From positions 31,313 through 95,312 of the forward strand of contig JAVBKV010000047.1 in NCBI GenBank assembly GCA_031553885.1: a stretch of DNA of 64,000 bases. Reading direction: 5' to 3'. The DNA is from JAVBKV01 sp031553885. GTDB lineage: Bacteria; Bacteroidota; Bacteroidia; Bacteroidales; Azobacteroidaceae. Made by a program: the position numbers and the translations under genes. The notes beneath the pieces are model-generated. The model had not been told where the DNA came from, made no database searches, and was given only the letters and a program-made list of their open reading frames with translations. Positions 54,907 to 63,928 of the stretch are shown piece by piece (the first letter of the stretch is position 1; every line of letters starts with the position of its first letter).

Positions 54907-56717
54907 TGAGTGATATCATCCACTTGCTTCCGGATTCCATAGCTAATCAGATTGCAGCAGGGGAGGTTATACAACGACCGGCTTCTGTCGTGAAAGAGCT
55001 TATGGAGAATGCTGTGGATGCCGGAGCTGATACTATTCAGGTCATTATTAAGGATGCCGGACGTTCCCTGATCCAGGTCATCGATAATGGTAAAGGGATG
55101 TCGGAAACAGATGCCCGCATGGCTTTTGAGCGACATGCCACATCCAAAATCCAGCAGGCTCAGGATCTCTTTTCATTGAAAACCATGGGTTTCCGGGGAG
55201 AAGCCCTGGCCTCAATTGCAGCGGTTGCCCAAGTCGAGTTGAAAACCTGCCGGAAAGAAGATGAAATAGGAACCCTGATTCAATTATCGGCTTCTCAGGT
55301 GGATAAACAGGAGTCGGTAGCAACTAATCCGGGGAGTATCTTTTCAGTAAAGAACCTTTTTTTCAACGTTCCCGCTCGTAGAAAATTCTTGAAATCCAAC
55401 GATACGGAATTAAAAAATATACTAATCGAGTTCGAACGGGTCGTATTGGTAAATTCGAACATTGCCTTTTCTCTCTATCATAATGATACGGAGGTGTTTA
55501 ATCTGCCGGTCTCCGGGTTGAAGCAACGAATAATCAATTTGTTGGGGAAAAATTTAAGCCAGCAACTCCTGGCTCTGAATGTAGAAACGTCTTTGGTAAC
55601 TGTTTCCGGATTTGCAGGAACGCCATCTTCCAGTAAAAAACGGGGAGCGCTTCAGTATTTTTTCGTGAACAACCGCTACATGCGTCACCCTTATTTCCAT
55701 AAAGCCGTGATGCTGGCTTTCGAGCCTTTTATTCCAGCCGGCGAAATGCCGAATTACTTTATTTACCTGACAGTAGAGCCGGATAGCATTGATGTTAATA
55801 TACATCCTACCAAAACGGAAATAAAATTTGAAAATGAACAGGCTATTTGGCAAATCATAACTGCAGTTGTCAAAGAAGCGATCGGAAAATCAAGCGCTGC
55901 ACCTTCATTGGAATTTGATCGGGAAGGAGCCATTGAAATGCCGGTATATCATTCACGCAGGGATGTTGTTGAAGCTCCGCGGGTGAATGTCCGTTCGGAT
56001 TATAATCCCTTTAAGGAAACGTCAGGTTACAAGCAACCGGCAAACAGAAATTGGGAGTCGTTTTTTGAGAAAAATGATTCTCCAAAGGAAGAAGAGGACA
56101 GGGATAATGATTTATTTCAGGGAAAGCTCATGCAGGAAATCCAGGATCAGGAACCGGATTCTCACTTGCTGCAATACAAAGGAAAATACCTGGTTACTTC
56201 GTTGAAATCCGGATTGACTCTGATTGACCAACGGCGGGCCCATATTCGCATCTTATTTGACGAGTATATGCTGCGGATGAAAAATCGGCAAGGTATTTCT
56301 CAGGGATTGTTATTCCCGGAAATCATCTCTTTTACGCCGAAAGAAGCAACCGTACTTCCCTGTTTACTGGAGGACCTGGCTTTTATTGGTTTCGACCTGG
56401 CGGATTTAGGGAATAACAGTTACTCGATCAATGGGATTCCTTCCGGGTTAGAAAACCGGGATATGATCGAGGTCTTACAGGATATGATAGATAAGGTGCT
56501 GGAAACCGGTTGTGAAGTGAAAGAGGAAATTTCCGAGGCCCTGGCCTTGGCCCTGGCTAAGCAGGCTGCCATTCCCTATGGAAAAATGCTTTCCAAGGAG
56601 GAAGCCGACCGTTTACTTGCCGGATTATTTACTTCATCTGCTCCTAATTATACTCCAGATGGAAAAAACATTATTTCGACCTTTACTGATGAAGATTTTG
56701 AAAAACGTTTTAGATAG
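54906..56717 (+). CDS. mutL: DNA mismatch repair protein MutL
   Basis: 603 residues. The GHKL ATPase motifs are intact: ENAVDAGA, IDNGKGM and TMGFRGEALASIA, and VNIHPTKTEIKFENE ends the N-terminal region. A linker (about 340-425) precedes the dimerisation domain. The endonuclease metal motif of MutL, DQHA(X)2E(X)4E, appears as DQRRAHIRILFDE near residue 441, and the later ACxxxxR and CPHGRP motifs read ALAKQAAIPYG and APNYTPDGKN, so nicking activity is probably absent. It starts in the last base of the threonine dehydrogenase gene, indicating coupling. Confidence 0.95.
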   Translation: MSDIIHLLPDSIANQIAAGEVIQRPASVVKELMENAVDAGADTIQVIIKDAGRSLIQVIDNGKGMSETDARMAFERHATSKIQQAQDLFSLKTMGFRGEALASIAAVAQVELKTCRKEDEIGTLIQLSASQVDKQESVATNPGSIFSVKNLFFNVPARRKFLKSNDTELKNILIEFERVVLVNSNIAFSLYHNDTEVFNLPVSGLKQRIINLLGKNLSQQLLALNVETSLVTVSGFAGTPSSSKKRGALQYFFVNNRYMRHPYFHKAVMLAFEPFIPAGEMPNYFIYLTVEPDSIDVNIHPTKTEIKFENEQAIWQIITAVVKEAIGKSSAAPSLEFDREGAIEMPVYHSRRDVVEAPRVNVRSDYNPFKETSGYKQPANRNWESFFEKNDSPKEEEDRDNDLFQGKLMQEIQDQEPDSHLLQYKGKYLVTSLKSGLTLIDQRRAHIRILFDEYMLRMKNRQGISQGLLFPEIISFTPKEATVLPCLLEDLAFIGFDLADLGNNSYSINGIPSGLENRDMIEVLQDMIDKVLETGCEVKEEISEALALALAKQAAIPYGKMLSKEEADRLLAGLFTSSAPNYTPDGKNIISTFTDEDFEKRFR

Positions 56718-56736
56718 ATTTTACGTTATATAAGAT

Positions 56737-57519
56737 ATGAAATACGGAATAAATTTAAATAGTGTGATCCCTTTACGTGCCGAACCGGATGATCGCAGTG
56801 AGATGATCAGTCAGTTGTTGTTGGGGGAACGCTTCATTTGTGGCGAAAATAGCAGGGGATTTTGTAAAATATCCAACTGGATTGATAATTATTCCGGTTG
56901 GATTGATGAAAAAACGATTACAGAGATTACCGAACAGGAATACGAAGACCTGAACAAGCAGAAATCATATTATGTTGCTATTCCATTGGCTGAAGCCTTT
57001 GACCTGATGAATAAATGTGTTATACGGATTCCGGGTGGAAGTCGTCTGCCGAATTGTGATAGCATCGGTCGTTTCAGTTTGCATGAACGGAAATTTCAGG
57101 TACACCGGGATTTTATCCTGGAGGAATCTGAAATCTCCAGGGATGGTTTGTTAATGACTGCTATGTCTTTTATCAATGCACCTTACATGTGGGGAGGTAA
57201 AACGGTAATGGGCATCGACTGTTCGGGATTTACCCAGGTGGTTTTTAGCCTGCACGGTTATAAACTGCCCCGTGACTCAAAGGATCAGGCCCTGGAAGGA
57301 GAATCTGTTTCATTGGAGGCGTCGCAGCCCGGGGATCTGGTTTTTTGTCAGAATGCATCCGGTGATGTGATTCATGTGGGTATTGTCATGGATAAACGGA
57401 GGATTATTCATGCTTCCGGCCGGGTTAAAATCGAAAAATTAGATGATCAAGGAATTTATTCTGAAGAATATCAGCGATATACACACCAACTACACTCTAT
57501 ACGACGAATTCATTGGTAA
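56737..57519 (+). CDS. NlpC/P60 (C40) cell-wall endopeptidase
   Basis: 260 residues. Two SH3-like domains (about 1-130) precede the C-terminal NlpC/P60 domain. The catalytic set is C162 (GIDCSGFTQ), H213 (GDVIHVGIV) and H225 (IIHASGR). The family cuts the D-glutamyl-(L)-diamino acid bond in muropeptides; SH3 domains bind the peptide. No signal peptide is seen, so it may act in the cytoplasm on recycled peptides, as some such Bacteroides enzymes do. It ends in a 23-base convergent overlap with the methyltransferase gene. Confidence 0.88.
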   Translation: MKYGINLNSVIPLRAEPDDRSEMISQLLLGERFICGENSRGFCKISNWIDNYSGWIDEKTITEITEQEYEDLNKQKSYYVAIPLAEAFDLMNKCVIRIPGGSRLPNCDSIGRFSLHERKFQVHRDFILEESEISRDGLLMTAMSFINAPYMWGGKTVMGIDCSGFTQVVFSLHGYKLPRDSKDQALEGESVSLEASQPGDLVFCQNASGDVIHVGIVMDKRRIIHASGRVKIEKLDDQGIYSEEYQRYTHQLHSIRRIHW

Positions 57520-58309
57520 AGCCCCGTTGCCGCATAGCTTCGAAAGTAATAATAGCTGTAGATACCGAAACATTCAGGGAGTCGATTTTTCCTCTCATGG
57601 GTATTTTAATGCGTGCGTCGGCATTTCCTAACCAAAAGGGAGATAACCCATCAGCTTCTGTTCCCATTACAATAGCGGATGCCTGTCTGTAGTCTGTCTG
57701 GTGATACCATTGGGCAGCGGTTAATTCGGCAGCAAAAATCGCTATCTTTTTTTCTTTCAGAAACTCATACGCCTCCTGACTAGTGCCGATCGCCACAGGA
57801 ACGGTAAAGATACATCCTACGCCCGATCGGACTACATTCGGATTGTACACATCCGTCAACGGGTCGCATACGATCACGGCATCCACTTTGGCAGCATCGG
57901 CTGTACGCAGGATAGCTCCCAGATTTCCGGGCTTTTCTACGGCTTCCAGTACGATAATGAAGGGATTTTGAGGTAAAACAAGTCCGGATAAAGTGTGAGG
58001 GTGGGGTTTGGCTAGCGCCAATAAACCATCGGACCCTTCCCGGTATGCTATTTTTTCAAAAACAGCAACCGAAACTTCGTATATGATTCCGGGATCAACG
58101 GATTGTAAAACTTCAGGATAATCTGTTTTTGAAAACAATTCGGGGCAAACAAATACGGAATCAGGGATATATTCTCCGGCTAAAGCCAGGCTCAATTCCC
58201 GGGCACCTTCGATAATAAAAAGATTTTGTTCTTTTCTTTCCCGGGCTTTTGTAGCTAATTTATGGATATTTTTAATGCGCGTATTTTGAAGGCTTACTAT
58301 CTTTTCCAT
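57497..58309 (-). CDS. SpoU/TrmH-family RNA methyltransferase
   Basis: 270 residues. A basic N-terminal substrate-binding part (1-95) and the knotted SPOUT domain. Motif 1 is VEKPGNLGAILRTADAA, motif 2 is IVMGTEADGLSPFW and motif 3 is IPMRGKIDSLNVSVSTAI; together they bind S-adenosylmethionine. The enzyme 2'-O-methylates a ribose in rRNA or tRNA; the position is not predictable. It follows the small membrane protein gene by nine bases on the same strand. Confidence 0.92.
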   Translation of the reverse strand: MEKIVSLQNTRIKNIHKLATKARERKEQNLFIIEGARELSLALAGEYIPDSVFVCPELFSKTDYPEVLQSVDPGIIYEVSVAVFEKIAYREGSDGLLALAKPHPHTLSGLVLPQNPFIIVLEAVEKPGNLGAILRTADAAKVDAVIVCDPLTDVYNPNVVRSGVGCIFTVPVAIGTSQEAYEFLKEKKIAIFAAELTAAQWYHQTDYRQASAIVMGTEADGLSPFWLGNADARIKIPMRGKIDSLNVSVSTAIITFEAMRQRGFTNEFVV

Positions 58310-58318
58310 AAAAATGAT

Positions 58319-58660
58319 CTATTTTCCTTCTTTTTTCAATTCCCGGGCTTTTATAAATGCTACATAAACCTGAATTACAGCCGATAATGCTAAAAAAAGA
58401 AACCATTCGTTTTTTTCTTTATACATAAAATAAGCCGAAACCAGCAGGAGAATAGCAGCAAGTGCTTCCTGGATATGCAAACGTCTCAACCGCAGATTAG
58501 AACCTTTATAAGGACTCGCCAGGTAAACGAGAGCCACACCGGCAGAAGCGGCAATGTACAAGTAAGGAATGAAAGACCAGCCTGTTATGTACAAGGCTGC
58601 GGTAAGGAGTAAAAGAATGGCAGATATATAAAAAAGGTATTCCTTGAATTTAGGATTCAT
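58319..58660 (-). CDS. Small four-helix membrane protein
   Basis: 113 residues with about four transmembrane helices (YISAILLLLTAALYITGW, LYIAASAGVALVYLA, ALAAILLLVSAYFMY, WFLFLALSAVIQVYVAF), a basic loop between helices 2 and 3 and a basic tail. No family is recognised. It lies two bases after the FtsB-like gene and nine before the methyltransferase gene, so it is part of that operon. The short overlap-free spacing and reading frame support a real gene. Confidence 0.75.
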   Translation of the reverse strand: MNPKFKEYLFYISAILLLLTAALYITGWSFIPYLYIAASAGVALVYLASPYKGSNLRLRRLHIQEALAAILLLVSAYFMYKEKNEWFLFLALSAVIQVYVAFIKARELKKEGK

Positions 58661-58662
58661 CG

Positions 58663-58965
58663 TTATTCGGTTATTATGAATAATTCCTCATCGGGCTTAG
58701 TCATCTGAAATTGTTCCCGGGCAAACTTTTCCAAGCTTTCATTGTCACTGTGAAGGGCTTTCAATTTTTCCAGGTTTTCTTCTTTTTGTTTCCTGTATAA
58801 TTCGATATCTTTTTCTAATTGATTGATTTTTAAATCATATACATACCTGTTTTGTAAGGTGCTATCACCAATAAAAAAGGTAATTATGAAAAATACAATG
58901 AAGGCAAACCAATATTTATTGATTTTACACCTGTATTTGTTAAAGATATCGATCAACTTTTTCAT
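58663..58965 (-). CDS. FtsB/DivIC-type septum formation protein
   Basis: 100 residues from the ATG at 58965. One transmembrane helix (about 19-37, WFAFIVFFIITFFIG) is followed by a coiled coil (about 45-80, LKINQLEKDIELYRKQKEEN) and a short tail with EKFAREQFQMTKPDEELFII, the conserved end of DivIC/FtsB. It is a divisome component that links FtsL and FtsQ in the periplasm. A longer frame from 59040 begins at the dnaX start and runs across the promoter boxes, so it is rejected. Confidence 0.88.
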   Translation of the reverse strand: MKKLIDIFNKYRCKINKYWFAFIVFFIITFFIGDSTLQNRYVYDLKINQLEKDIELYRKQKEENLEKLKALHSDNESLEKFAREQFQMTKPDEELFIITE

Positions 58966-58981
58966 ATAAAAACGAATGGGA

Positions 58982-59017
58982 CAAAGATAATAAAAATCGG
59001 AGAAATGATTATCTTTG
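58982..59017. promoter_or_regulatory. Divergent -7 boxes of the FtsB-like gene and dnaX
   Basis: TATCTTTG on the minus strand (58982-58989) and TATCTTTG on the plus strand (59010-59017), placed symmetrically between the two starts. No good -33 elements, because each would overlap the other box. Confidence 0.5.
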
Positions 59018-59038
59018 TGAGCAGTAAAAAAATTTTTC

Positions 59039-60805
59039 ATGAATAATTACATCGTTTCCGCCCGGAAGTACCGTCCGGCTACTTTTCATTCTGTTGTAGG
59101 TCAGAAGTCTTTAACCACTACTTTGAAAAATGCCATTTTGAATAACAAGCTGGCACACGCTTATTTGTTTTGTGGTCCGAGCGGGGTGGGAAAAACGACT
59201 TGTGCCCGGATTTTTGCGAAGACCATCAACTGTTTTCATCCTACTCCCGACGGAGAGGCGTGTAACGAATGTGAGTCCTGCCTTTCATTCAATGAAAACC
59301 GTTCGTATAATATTCATGAATTGGATGCTGCTTCCAACAATTCGGTAGACGATATACGGTCTTTGATCGAACAGGTCCGGATTCTTCCTCAGATCGGGAA
59401 ATACAAAGTATATATTATCGATGAGGTACACATGCTTTCGGCTGCTGCCTTCAATGCTTTTCTGAAAACCCTGGAAGAACCGCCGCATCATGCGATTTTC
59501 ATTCTGGCGACAACCGAAAAACATAAAATATTACCCACCATACTTTCTCGCTGCCAGATCTATGATTTCAGCCGGATCAGTATCAACGATATTGTAGAAT
59601 ACCAGGAATATGTGGCCCAGCAGGAAGGAATCCATGTGGAAAGGGAGGCACTGAATGTGATTGCGCAGAAAGCCGACGGCGGAATGCGGGATGCTTTGTC
59701 GATTTTTGACCAGGTAGTCAGTTTTTCGGGAGGGAATGTTACCTACAAAACGGTAATTGAAAACCTGAATGTACTGGATTATGAGTATTATTTCCGGTTG
59801 ACCGGGGCGATTTTGCAGAACCAGGTTGGAAATAGTATGCTTCTTTTAAATGAAATTTTGTCAAAAGGATTTGATGGACAGCATATTGTTAGCGGATTGG
59901 CCGCTTTTTTCCGGGATCTCCTGGTTTGCAAGGATCCTCAAACCATTGTGCTGTTTGAAGTAGGAGATGCTGTCAAGGAAAAATACCTGAGTGCAGCGTC
60001 AACTTGTGAAACTGCTTTTTTATATAAAGCCATCGAATTGTCCAATGAATGTGACCTGAATTACCGGGCCAGCCGGAACAAGCGCTTGTTGATGGAGTTG
60101 CTTCTGATTCGTTTGTGCCAGCTCAATCGTCCTTCCGGTCAGGAGGATGATAAAAAAAAAACAATAATTGAGCCGATTGCGGAAAAAAAAGAGAATCCGC
60201 CGGTCAATAAAGGATTACAATCGTCACCGGTAATTGTTCCGGAAGCGCCTCAGTCGATCCGGTCCCGCCCAACGCTGGTTGCAACAACATTCCCGTCAAC
60301 GATTAATTTGAATCTTCCGGAAGAAACGGTTTCTAAAACCAAAGTGTTGGCAAAATCACCCCTGAGTATTTCGCTAAAAAAGGGTAATTCTGCAGCCGAA
60401 GAAGAAAAGAAAGAAATACGAAAGGAACCGGAGATTCATCAAAGCCTGCCATTTTCACAGGAATCGCTGAATCATGTCTGGAAAATGTATGCCCAGGGTC
60501 TTCAGGAAAAAGTACATTTGAAAAATACCATGTTGAATATTCTTCCCGAGCTTAAGGACAATAACCTGATTGTTGTATCTGTGTATAATCCGGAACAGGC
60601 CCAGAAATTACAGGAAGAATCCACCGAATTAATGGGTTTCCTTCGCCGTCAACTCAGCAATTCCGAAATCCGGATGGAGGTGAAAATCAGTGAAGAAAAC
60701 ACCAAACAACTCGCCTATACCGATATGGAAAAATATCAGTTAATGGTTTCCAAGAATAAACACCTGAATGATTTAGTCAGGGAGTTTAATTTAAGACTAG
60801 ACTAA
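59039..60805 (+). CDS. dnaX: DNA polymerase III subunit gamma/tau
   Basis: 588 residues. The clamp-loader ATPase part has Walker A GPSGVGKTT (about 46-54), a zinc module with the cysteines of TINCFHPTPDGEACNECESC, DEVHML and the sensor LSRCQIYDFSRIS. After about 370 a low-complexity, lysine- and proline-rich linker leads to a C-terminal domain corresponding to tau domain V. It loads beta clamps and couples polymerase cores. No frameshift heptamer was noted, so a separate gamma form is not predicted. The 3' end overlaps the serine palmitoyltransferase gene by nine bases. Confidence 0.95.
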   Translation: MNNYIVSARKYRPATFHSVVGQKSLTTTLKNAILNNKLAHAYLFCGPSGVGKTTCARIFAKTINCFHPTPDGEACNECESCLSFNENRSYNIHELDAASNNSVDDIRSLIEQVRILPQIGKYKVYIIDEVHMLSAAAFNAFLKTLEEPPHHAIFILATTEKHKILPTILSRCQIYDFSRISINDIVEYQEYVAQQEGIHVEREALNVIAQKADGGMRDALSIFDQVVSFSGGNVTYKTVIENLNVLDYEYYFRLTGAILQNQVGNSMLLLNEILSKGFDGQHIVSGLAAFFRDLLVCKDPQTIVLFEVGDAVKEKYLSAASTCETAFLYKAIELSNECDLNYRASRNKRLLMELLLIRLCQLNRPSGQEDDKKKTIIEPIAEKKENPPVNKGLQSSPVIVPEAPQSIRSRPTLVATTFPSTINLNLPEETVSKTKVLAKSPLSISLKKGNSAAEEEKKEIRKEPEIHQSLPFSQESLNHVWKMYAQGLQEKVHLKNTMLNILPELKDNNLIVVSVYNPEQAQKLQEESTELMGFLRRQLSNSEIRMEVKISEENTKQLAYTDMEKYQLMVSKNKHLNDLVREFNLRLD

Positions 60806-61996
60806 TACGCCTTTCAATACTCCTGCTTTTTTCAGACACTTTTCAATTTGTTCCAAGGCATAATCCAATTGCTCGAAAGTATGGGTTGCCATCAAAGAGA
60901 AACGGATCAGGGTATCGGTCGGAGCTACAGCCGGAGAAACCACCGGATTGACAAAAATTCCCCGTTCGAACAAGTCTGTCGTTACTAAGAATGTTTTGTC
61001 ATTGTCACGAATGAAAAGCGGGATGATAGGAGTGGACGTATGTCCGATTTCACAACCCATGCTGCGAAATCCATCCAATGCATAATGAGTCAATTTCCAC
61101 AGGTGTTCCATTCTTTCAGGTTCGCTGATCATGATGTCCAGTGCTGCATTAGCCGCAGCGGTGGCAGCCGGGGTATTACTGGCGCTGAAAATATAGGAAC
61201 GGGAATTATGACGCAGGTAATTGATGGTAGTCGCATCGGCAGCGATGAACCCACCGATGGAAGCTAAAGACTTACTGAAAGTCCCCATGACTAAGTCAAC
61301 ATCCGGTAAAACTCCGAAATGGTCGCAGGCACCACGTCCTTGATGGCCTAAAACACCCAAGCCGTGTGCTTCGTCGACCATTACATTGGCATTGTATTTT
61401 TTTGCTAACCTCATGATTTCCGGAAGATTGGCGATATCTCCTTCCATGCTGAAAACGCCGTCAACAACAATCAGTTTTACCTTGTCCGGATTACATTTTT
61501 GTAATTGCCTTTCCAGTGATTCCATGTCATTATGACGGAATTTTAATTTGTGGGAGTGGGAGAGGCGATGACCTTCTATAATCGAAGCATGATCCAGTTC
61601 GTCCCAAATGATGTAGTCCTCACGGCCGGTAAGACAGGACACTACACCCAGATTTACCTGAAATCCGGTTGAATAAGTGATGGCATCATCCTTACCCATG
61701 AACTTGGCCAACTTTTTTTCCAACTCAACGTGAATGTCCAGTGTCCCGTTCAGAAAGCGGCTTCCGGCCATTCCTGTGCCGTATTTCTTAATTGCTTCTA
61801 CGGCTGCTTCTTTTACTTTCGGGTGGTTAGTCAACCCCAGGTAAGCGTTCGATCCGAACATTAAGACTCGTTTGCCGTTGATTACAACTTCTGTATCTTG
61901 GTCACTTTGGATTTCTCTAAAATAGGGGTATATCCCTGCAGCTTTTGCTTTTTGGGGAGCGTCGTAACTGCTCAATTTTTCAACAAGAAGGTTCAT
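60797..61996 (-). CDS. spt: Serine palmitoyltransferase
   Basis: 399 residues of the alpha-oxoamine synthase family. The Schiff-base lysine is in GTFSKSLASIGGF; MVDEAHGLGVLGHQGRG and STGFQVNLGVVSCLTGRED are typical of the bacterial serine palmitoyltransferases (Spt of Bacteroides and Sphingomonas). It condenses serine with palmitoyl-CoA to 3-ketosphinganine, the first step of sphingolipid synthesis. Differences from the KBL paralog 8 kb away at the start (YPYFREIQSDQDTEVVINGK) support this. A TACCTTTG box lies 97 bases upstream. It is divergent from the lipid kinase gene. Confidence 0.88.
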   Translation of the reverse strand: MNLLVEKLSSYDAPQKAKAAGIYPYFREIQSDQDTEVVINGKRVLMFGSNAYLGLTNHPKVKEAAVEAIKKYGTGMAGSRFLNGTLDIHVELEKKLAKFMGKDDAITYSTGFQVNLGVVSCLTGREDYIIWDELDHASIIEGHRLSHSHKLKFRHNDMESLERQLQKCNPDKVKLIVVDGVFSMEGDIANLPEIMRLAKKYNANVMVDEAHGLGVLGHQGRGACDHFGVLPDVDLVMGTFSKSLASIGGFIAADATTINYLRHNSRSYIFSASNTPAATAAANAALDIMISEPERMEHLWKLTHYALDGFRSMGCEIGHTSTPIIPLFIRDNDKTFLVTTDLFERGIFVNPVVSPAVAPTDTLIRFSLMATHTFEQLDYALEQIEKCLKKAGVLKGVLV

Positions 61997-62092
61997 AAAT
62001 GAGATTGCGATGAACTATAAGTTAATATCAATTTACCTTAATATTACTGCTTTTTTTATCCATAATGGTGTAGTTCCGAAAAAAGCAGGCTG

Positions 62093-62151
62093 CAAAGGTA
62101 ATAAAGATTTTCATACGAAGGTTAAATTCTCAAAAAAATCGTGTACATTTG
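62093..62151. promoter_or_regulatory. Divergent -7 boxes of spt and the lipid kinase gene
   Basis: TACCTTTG on the minus strand (62093-62100) for spt and TACATTTG on the plus strand (62144-62151) for the kinase. The -33 positions are weak on both sides. Confidence 0.5.
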
Positions 62152-62193
62152 TAGAGTTATTTTAACTCTTGCCGAATATTGGTTTGATTTGAC

Positions 62194-63180
62194 ATGAAAA
62201 AAATATACTTTATTATTAATCCGGTATCGGGAACGGGTTCCAAAGAAAAAATTCCTTTTTTAATCGAACAGGTATTTTCTTCCGGTTTATACCAGCCTGA
62301 AATTATTTTTACGGAATATCCGGGACATGCTTCCGACCTGACACGGTCGGCAATAGAAAAAAAAGCGGATATCGTGGTGGCAGTCGGAGGTGACGGAACT
62401 GTAAACGAGATTGCAAAAAGTATGATTCATTCGGAAACTGCGTTGGGAATCGTTCCTATGGGCTCCGGAAACGGTCTGGCAAGGGATCTCCGTATACCGT
62501 TGGATAGCCGTAAGGCATTGGAGGTGATTCATAAAGGAAATATTACAAGTATTGATTACTGTAAGGCAAATGGTCATGTTTTTTTCTGTACATGCGGCGT
62601 TGGGTTTGATGCTATGGTTAGCGAGCGATTTTCTGAAGGAAAACTAAGAGGATCTATTTCTTATGTAATAAGCGTTATTTCGGAATACCTGAAATTCCAG
62701 CCGGATAACTATACTATTATGTTGGATCAGGAAACAATCAAAGAAAAGGCATTTTTGATAACCTGCGCAAATGCCTCCCAATATGGAAACAATGCTTATA
62801 TTGCTCCTCATGCCAATATTCAGGATGGAAAAATGGATATTGCGATTATTTCTCCGATAAATCCCCTGGAAGCCGGCCCATTGGCTATTCAGTTATTTAC
62901 CAAGCAAATAGATAAAAACAACAAATTGAGGAGCTTCCAATCACGAAAGGTTATCATTAAAAGAAGTAAACCCGGTCCGATGCACATTGACGGGGATCCT
63001 ATACTGGCCGGAAAAAAAATTACAGTGGCCACTGTCCCTTCCGGATTGCGGGTAGTAGTACCTGTCAAGGAAGACCTGCAAACTCCTATCCAGGCTCAAA
63101 TCAATGATATTCAGTCATTTTTCAGGGAGATATCCAACTGGATACAAGAACAGGCACAGATCAGTTTACCTAAATTATAA
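62194..63180 (+). CDS. Diacylglycerol kinase-family lipid kinase
   Basis: 328 residues of the DAGK/sphingosine-kinase catalytic domain. The ATP-binding loop is VAVGGDGTVNEIAKSM (about 66-81), followed by IVPMGSGNGLARDL and CTCGVGFDAMVSERF. Relatives phosphorylate diacylglycerol or long-chain bases. Divergent placement next to spt suggests a sphingoid substrate, but this is context only. The TcdA gene begins two bases after its stop. Confidence 0.85.
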   Translation: MKKIYFIINPVSGTGSKEKIPFLIEQVFSSGLYQPEIIFTEYPGHASDLTRSAIEKKADIVVAVGGDGTVNEIAKSMIHSETALGIVPMGSGNGLARDLRIPLDSRKALEVIHKGNITSIDYCKANGHVFFCTCGVGFDAMVSERFSEGKLRGSISYVISVISEYLKFQPDNYTIMLDQETIKEKAFLITCANASQYGNNAYIAPHANIQDGKMDIAIISPINPLEAGPLAIQLFTKQIDKNNKLRSFQSRKVIIKRSKPGPMHIDGDPILAGKKITVATVPSGLRVVVPVKEDLQTPIQAQINDIQSFFREISNWIQEQAQISLPKL

Positions 63181-63182
63181 AA

Positions 63183-63914
63183 ATGGAGGAGTATATTTTT
63201 CAACGGACGGAATTGTTATTAGGTTCGGGTGTTATGGAGCAACTCGCTCAGAAAAAAGTTATTCTTTTTGGAGTGGGAGGAGTAGGGAGCTGGTGTGCGG
63301 AAAGTTTAGTCCGTAGTGGAATTATTCATCTGACTCTGGTCGATTTTGATCGTGTAGCTGTCTCCAATATTAACAGGCAATTACCAGCCACCTCGGAAAC
63401 GTTGGGAAAACCTAAGGTGGAAGTGTTGAAAGAACGTTTACAAAGCATCAATCCTCAGGCTCGGATTACTGCCCTGGAACAGAAATATGAGCCTGAAAAT
63501 TCAGCCTCCTTTCAATTGGATACTTACGATTATATTTTAGATGCAATTGATAGTCTGAATAATAAAATACATCTTATTCAGGCCGCAACCCAAACCAAGG
63601 CGACTCTTTTTTCTTCTATGGGAGCAGCTCTGAAAATGGACCCCACCCGGATTCGTGTAGCTGAATTCTGGAAAGTACAAGGTTGCCCGTTGGCTGCAGC
63701 TTTGCGTCAGCGAATGAGAAAAGGAGAAAAACCCGCCAAGAAATTTCTTTGTGTATACAGTGACGAACTATTGCCTCATGCCCGTAAGGACAATGTCAAC
63801 GGAACCCTGATGCATGTTACGGCTACGTTTGGGCTTGTTTTGGCAAGCATGGTCATTCGAGAGGCTCATTCGCTCAATAAAAAAGACAATCCCAACCGAT
63901 TCATTATGAATTAG
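63183..63914 (+). CDS. tcdA: tRNA threonylcarbamoyladenosine dehydratase
   Basis: 243 residues of the ThiF/MoeB/E1-like ATPase family. The nucleotide loop is FGVGGVGSWCAESLVRSGI (about 30-48), with DFDRVAVSNINRQ and a C-terminal NVNGTLMHVTATFGLVLASM as in TcdA/YgdL. It uses ATP to cyclise N6-threonylcarbamoyladenosine (t6A37) in tRNA to ct6A. It is the second gene after the lipid kinase promoter. The terminator hairpin begins within its last codons. Confidence 0.93.
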   Translation: MEEYIFQRTELLLGSGVMEQLAQKKVILFGVGGVGSWCAESLVRSGIIHLTLVDFDRVAVSNINRQLPATSETLGKPKVEVLKERLQSINPQARITALEQKYEPENSASFQLDTYDYILDAIDSLNNKIHLIQAATQTKATLFSSMGAALKMDPTRIRVAEFWKVQGCPLAAALRQRMRKGEKPAKKFLCVYSDELLPHARKDNVNGTLMHVTATFGLVLASMVIREAHSLNKKDNPNRFIMN

Positions 63915-63928
63915 TTGGGATTTTGTGT
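63888..63928 (+). terminator. Terminator of the lipid kinase-tcdA unit
   Basis: AATCCCAAC (63888-63896) pairs with GTTGGGATT (63914-63922), nine pairs, with further pairing inside, followed by TTTTG. The left arm lies in the last codons of tcdA. Confidence 0.7.

Noticed and set aside
58966..59040. 25-residue N-terminal extension of the FtsB-like protein
   Set aside because: It would cover both divergent promoter boxes, and the shorter start gives the normal topology of short cytoplasmic end, helix and coiled coil.
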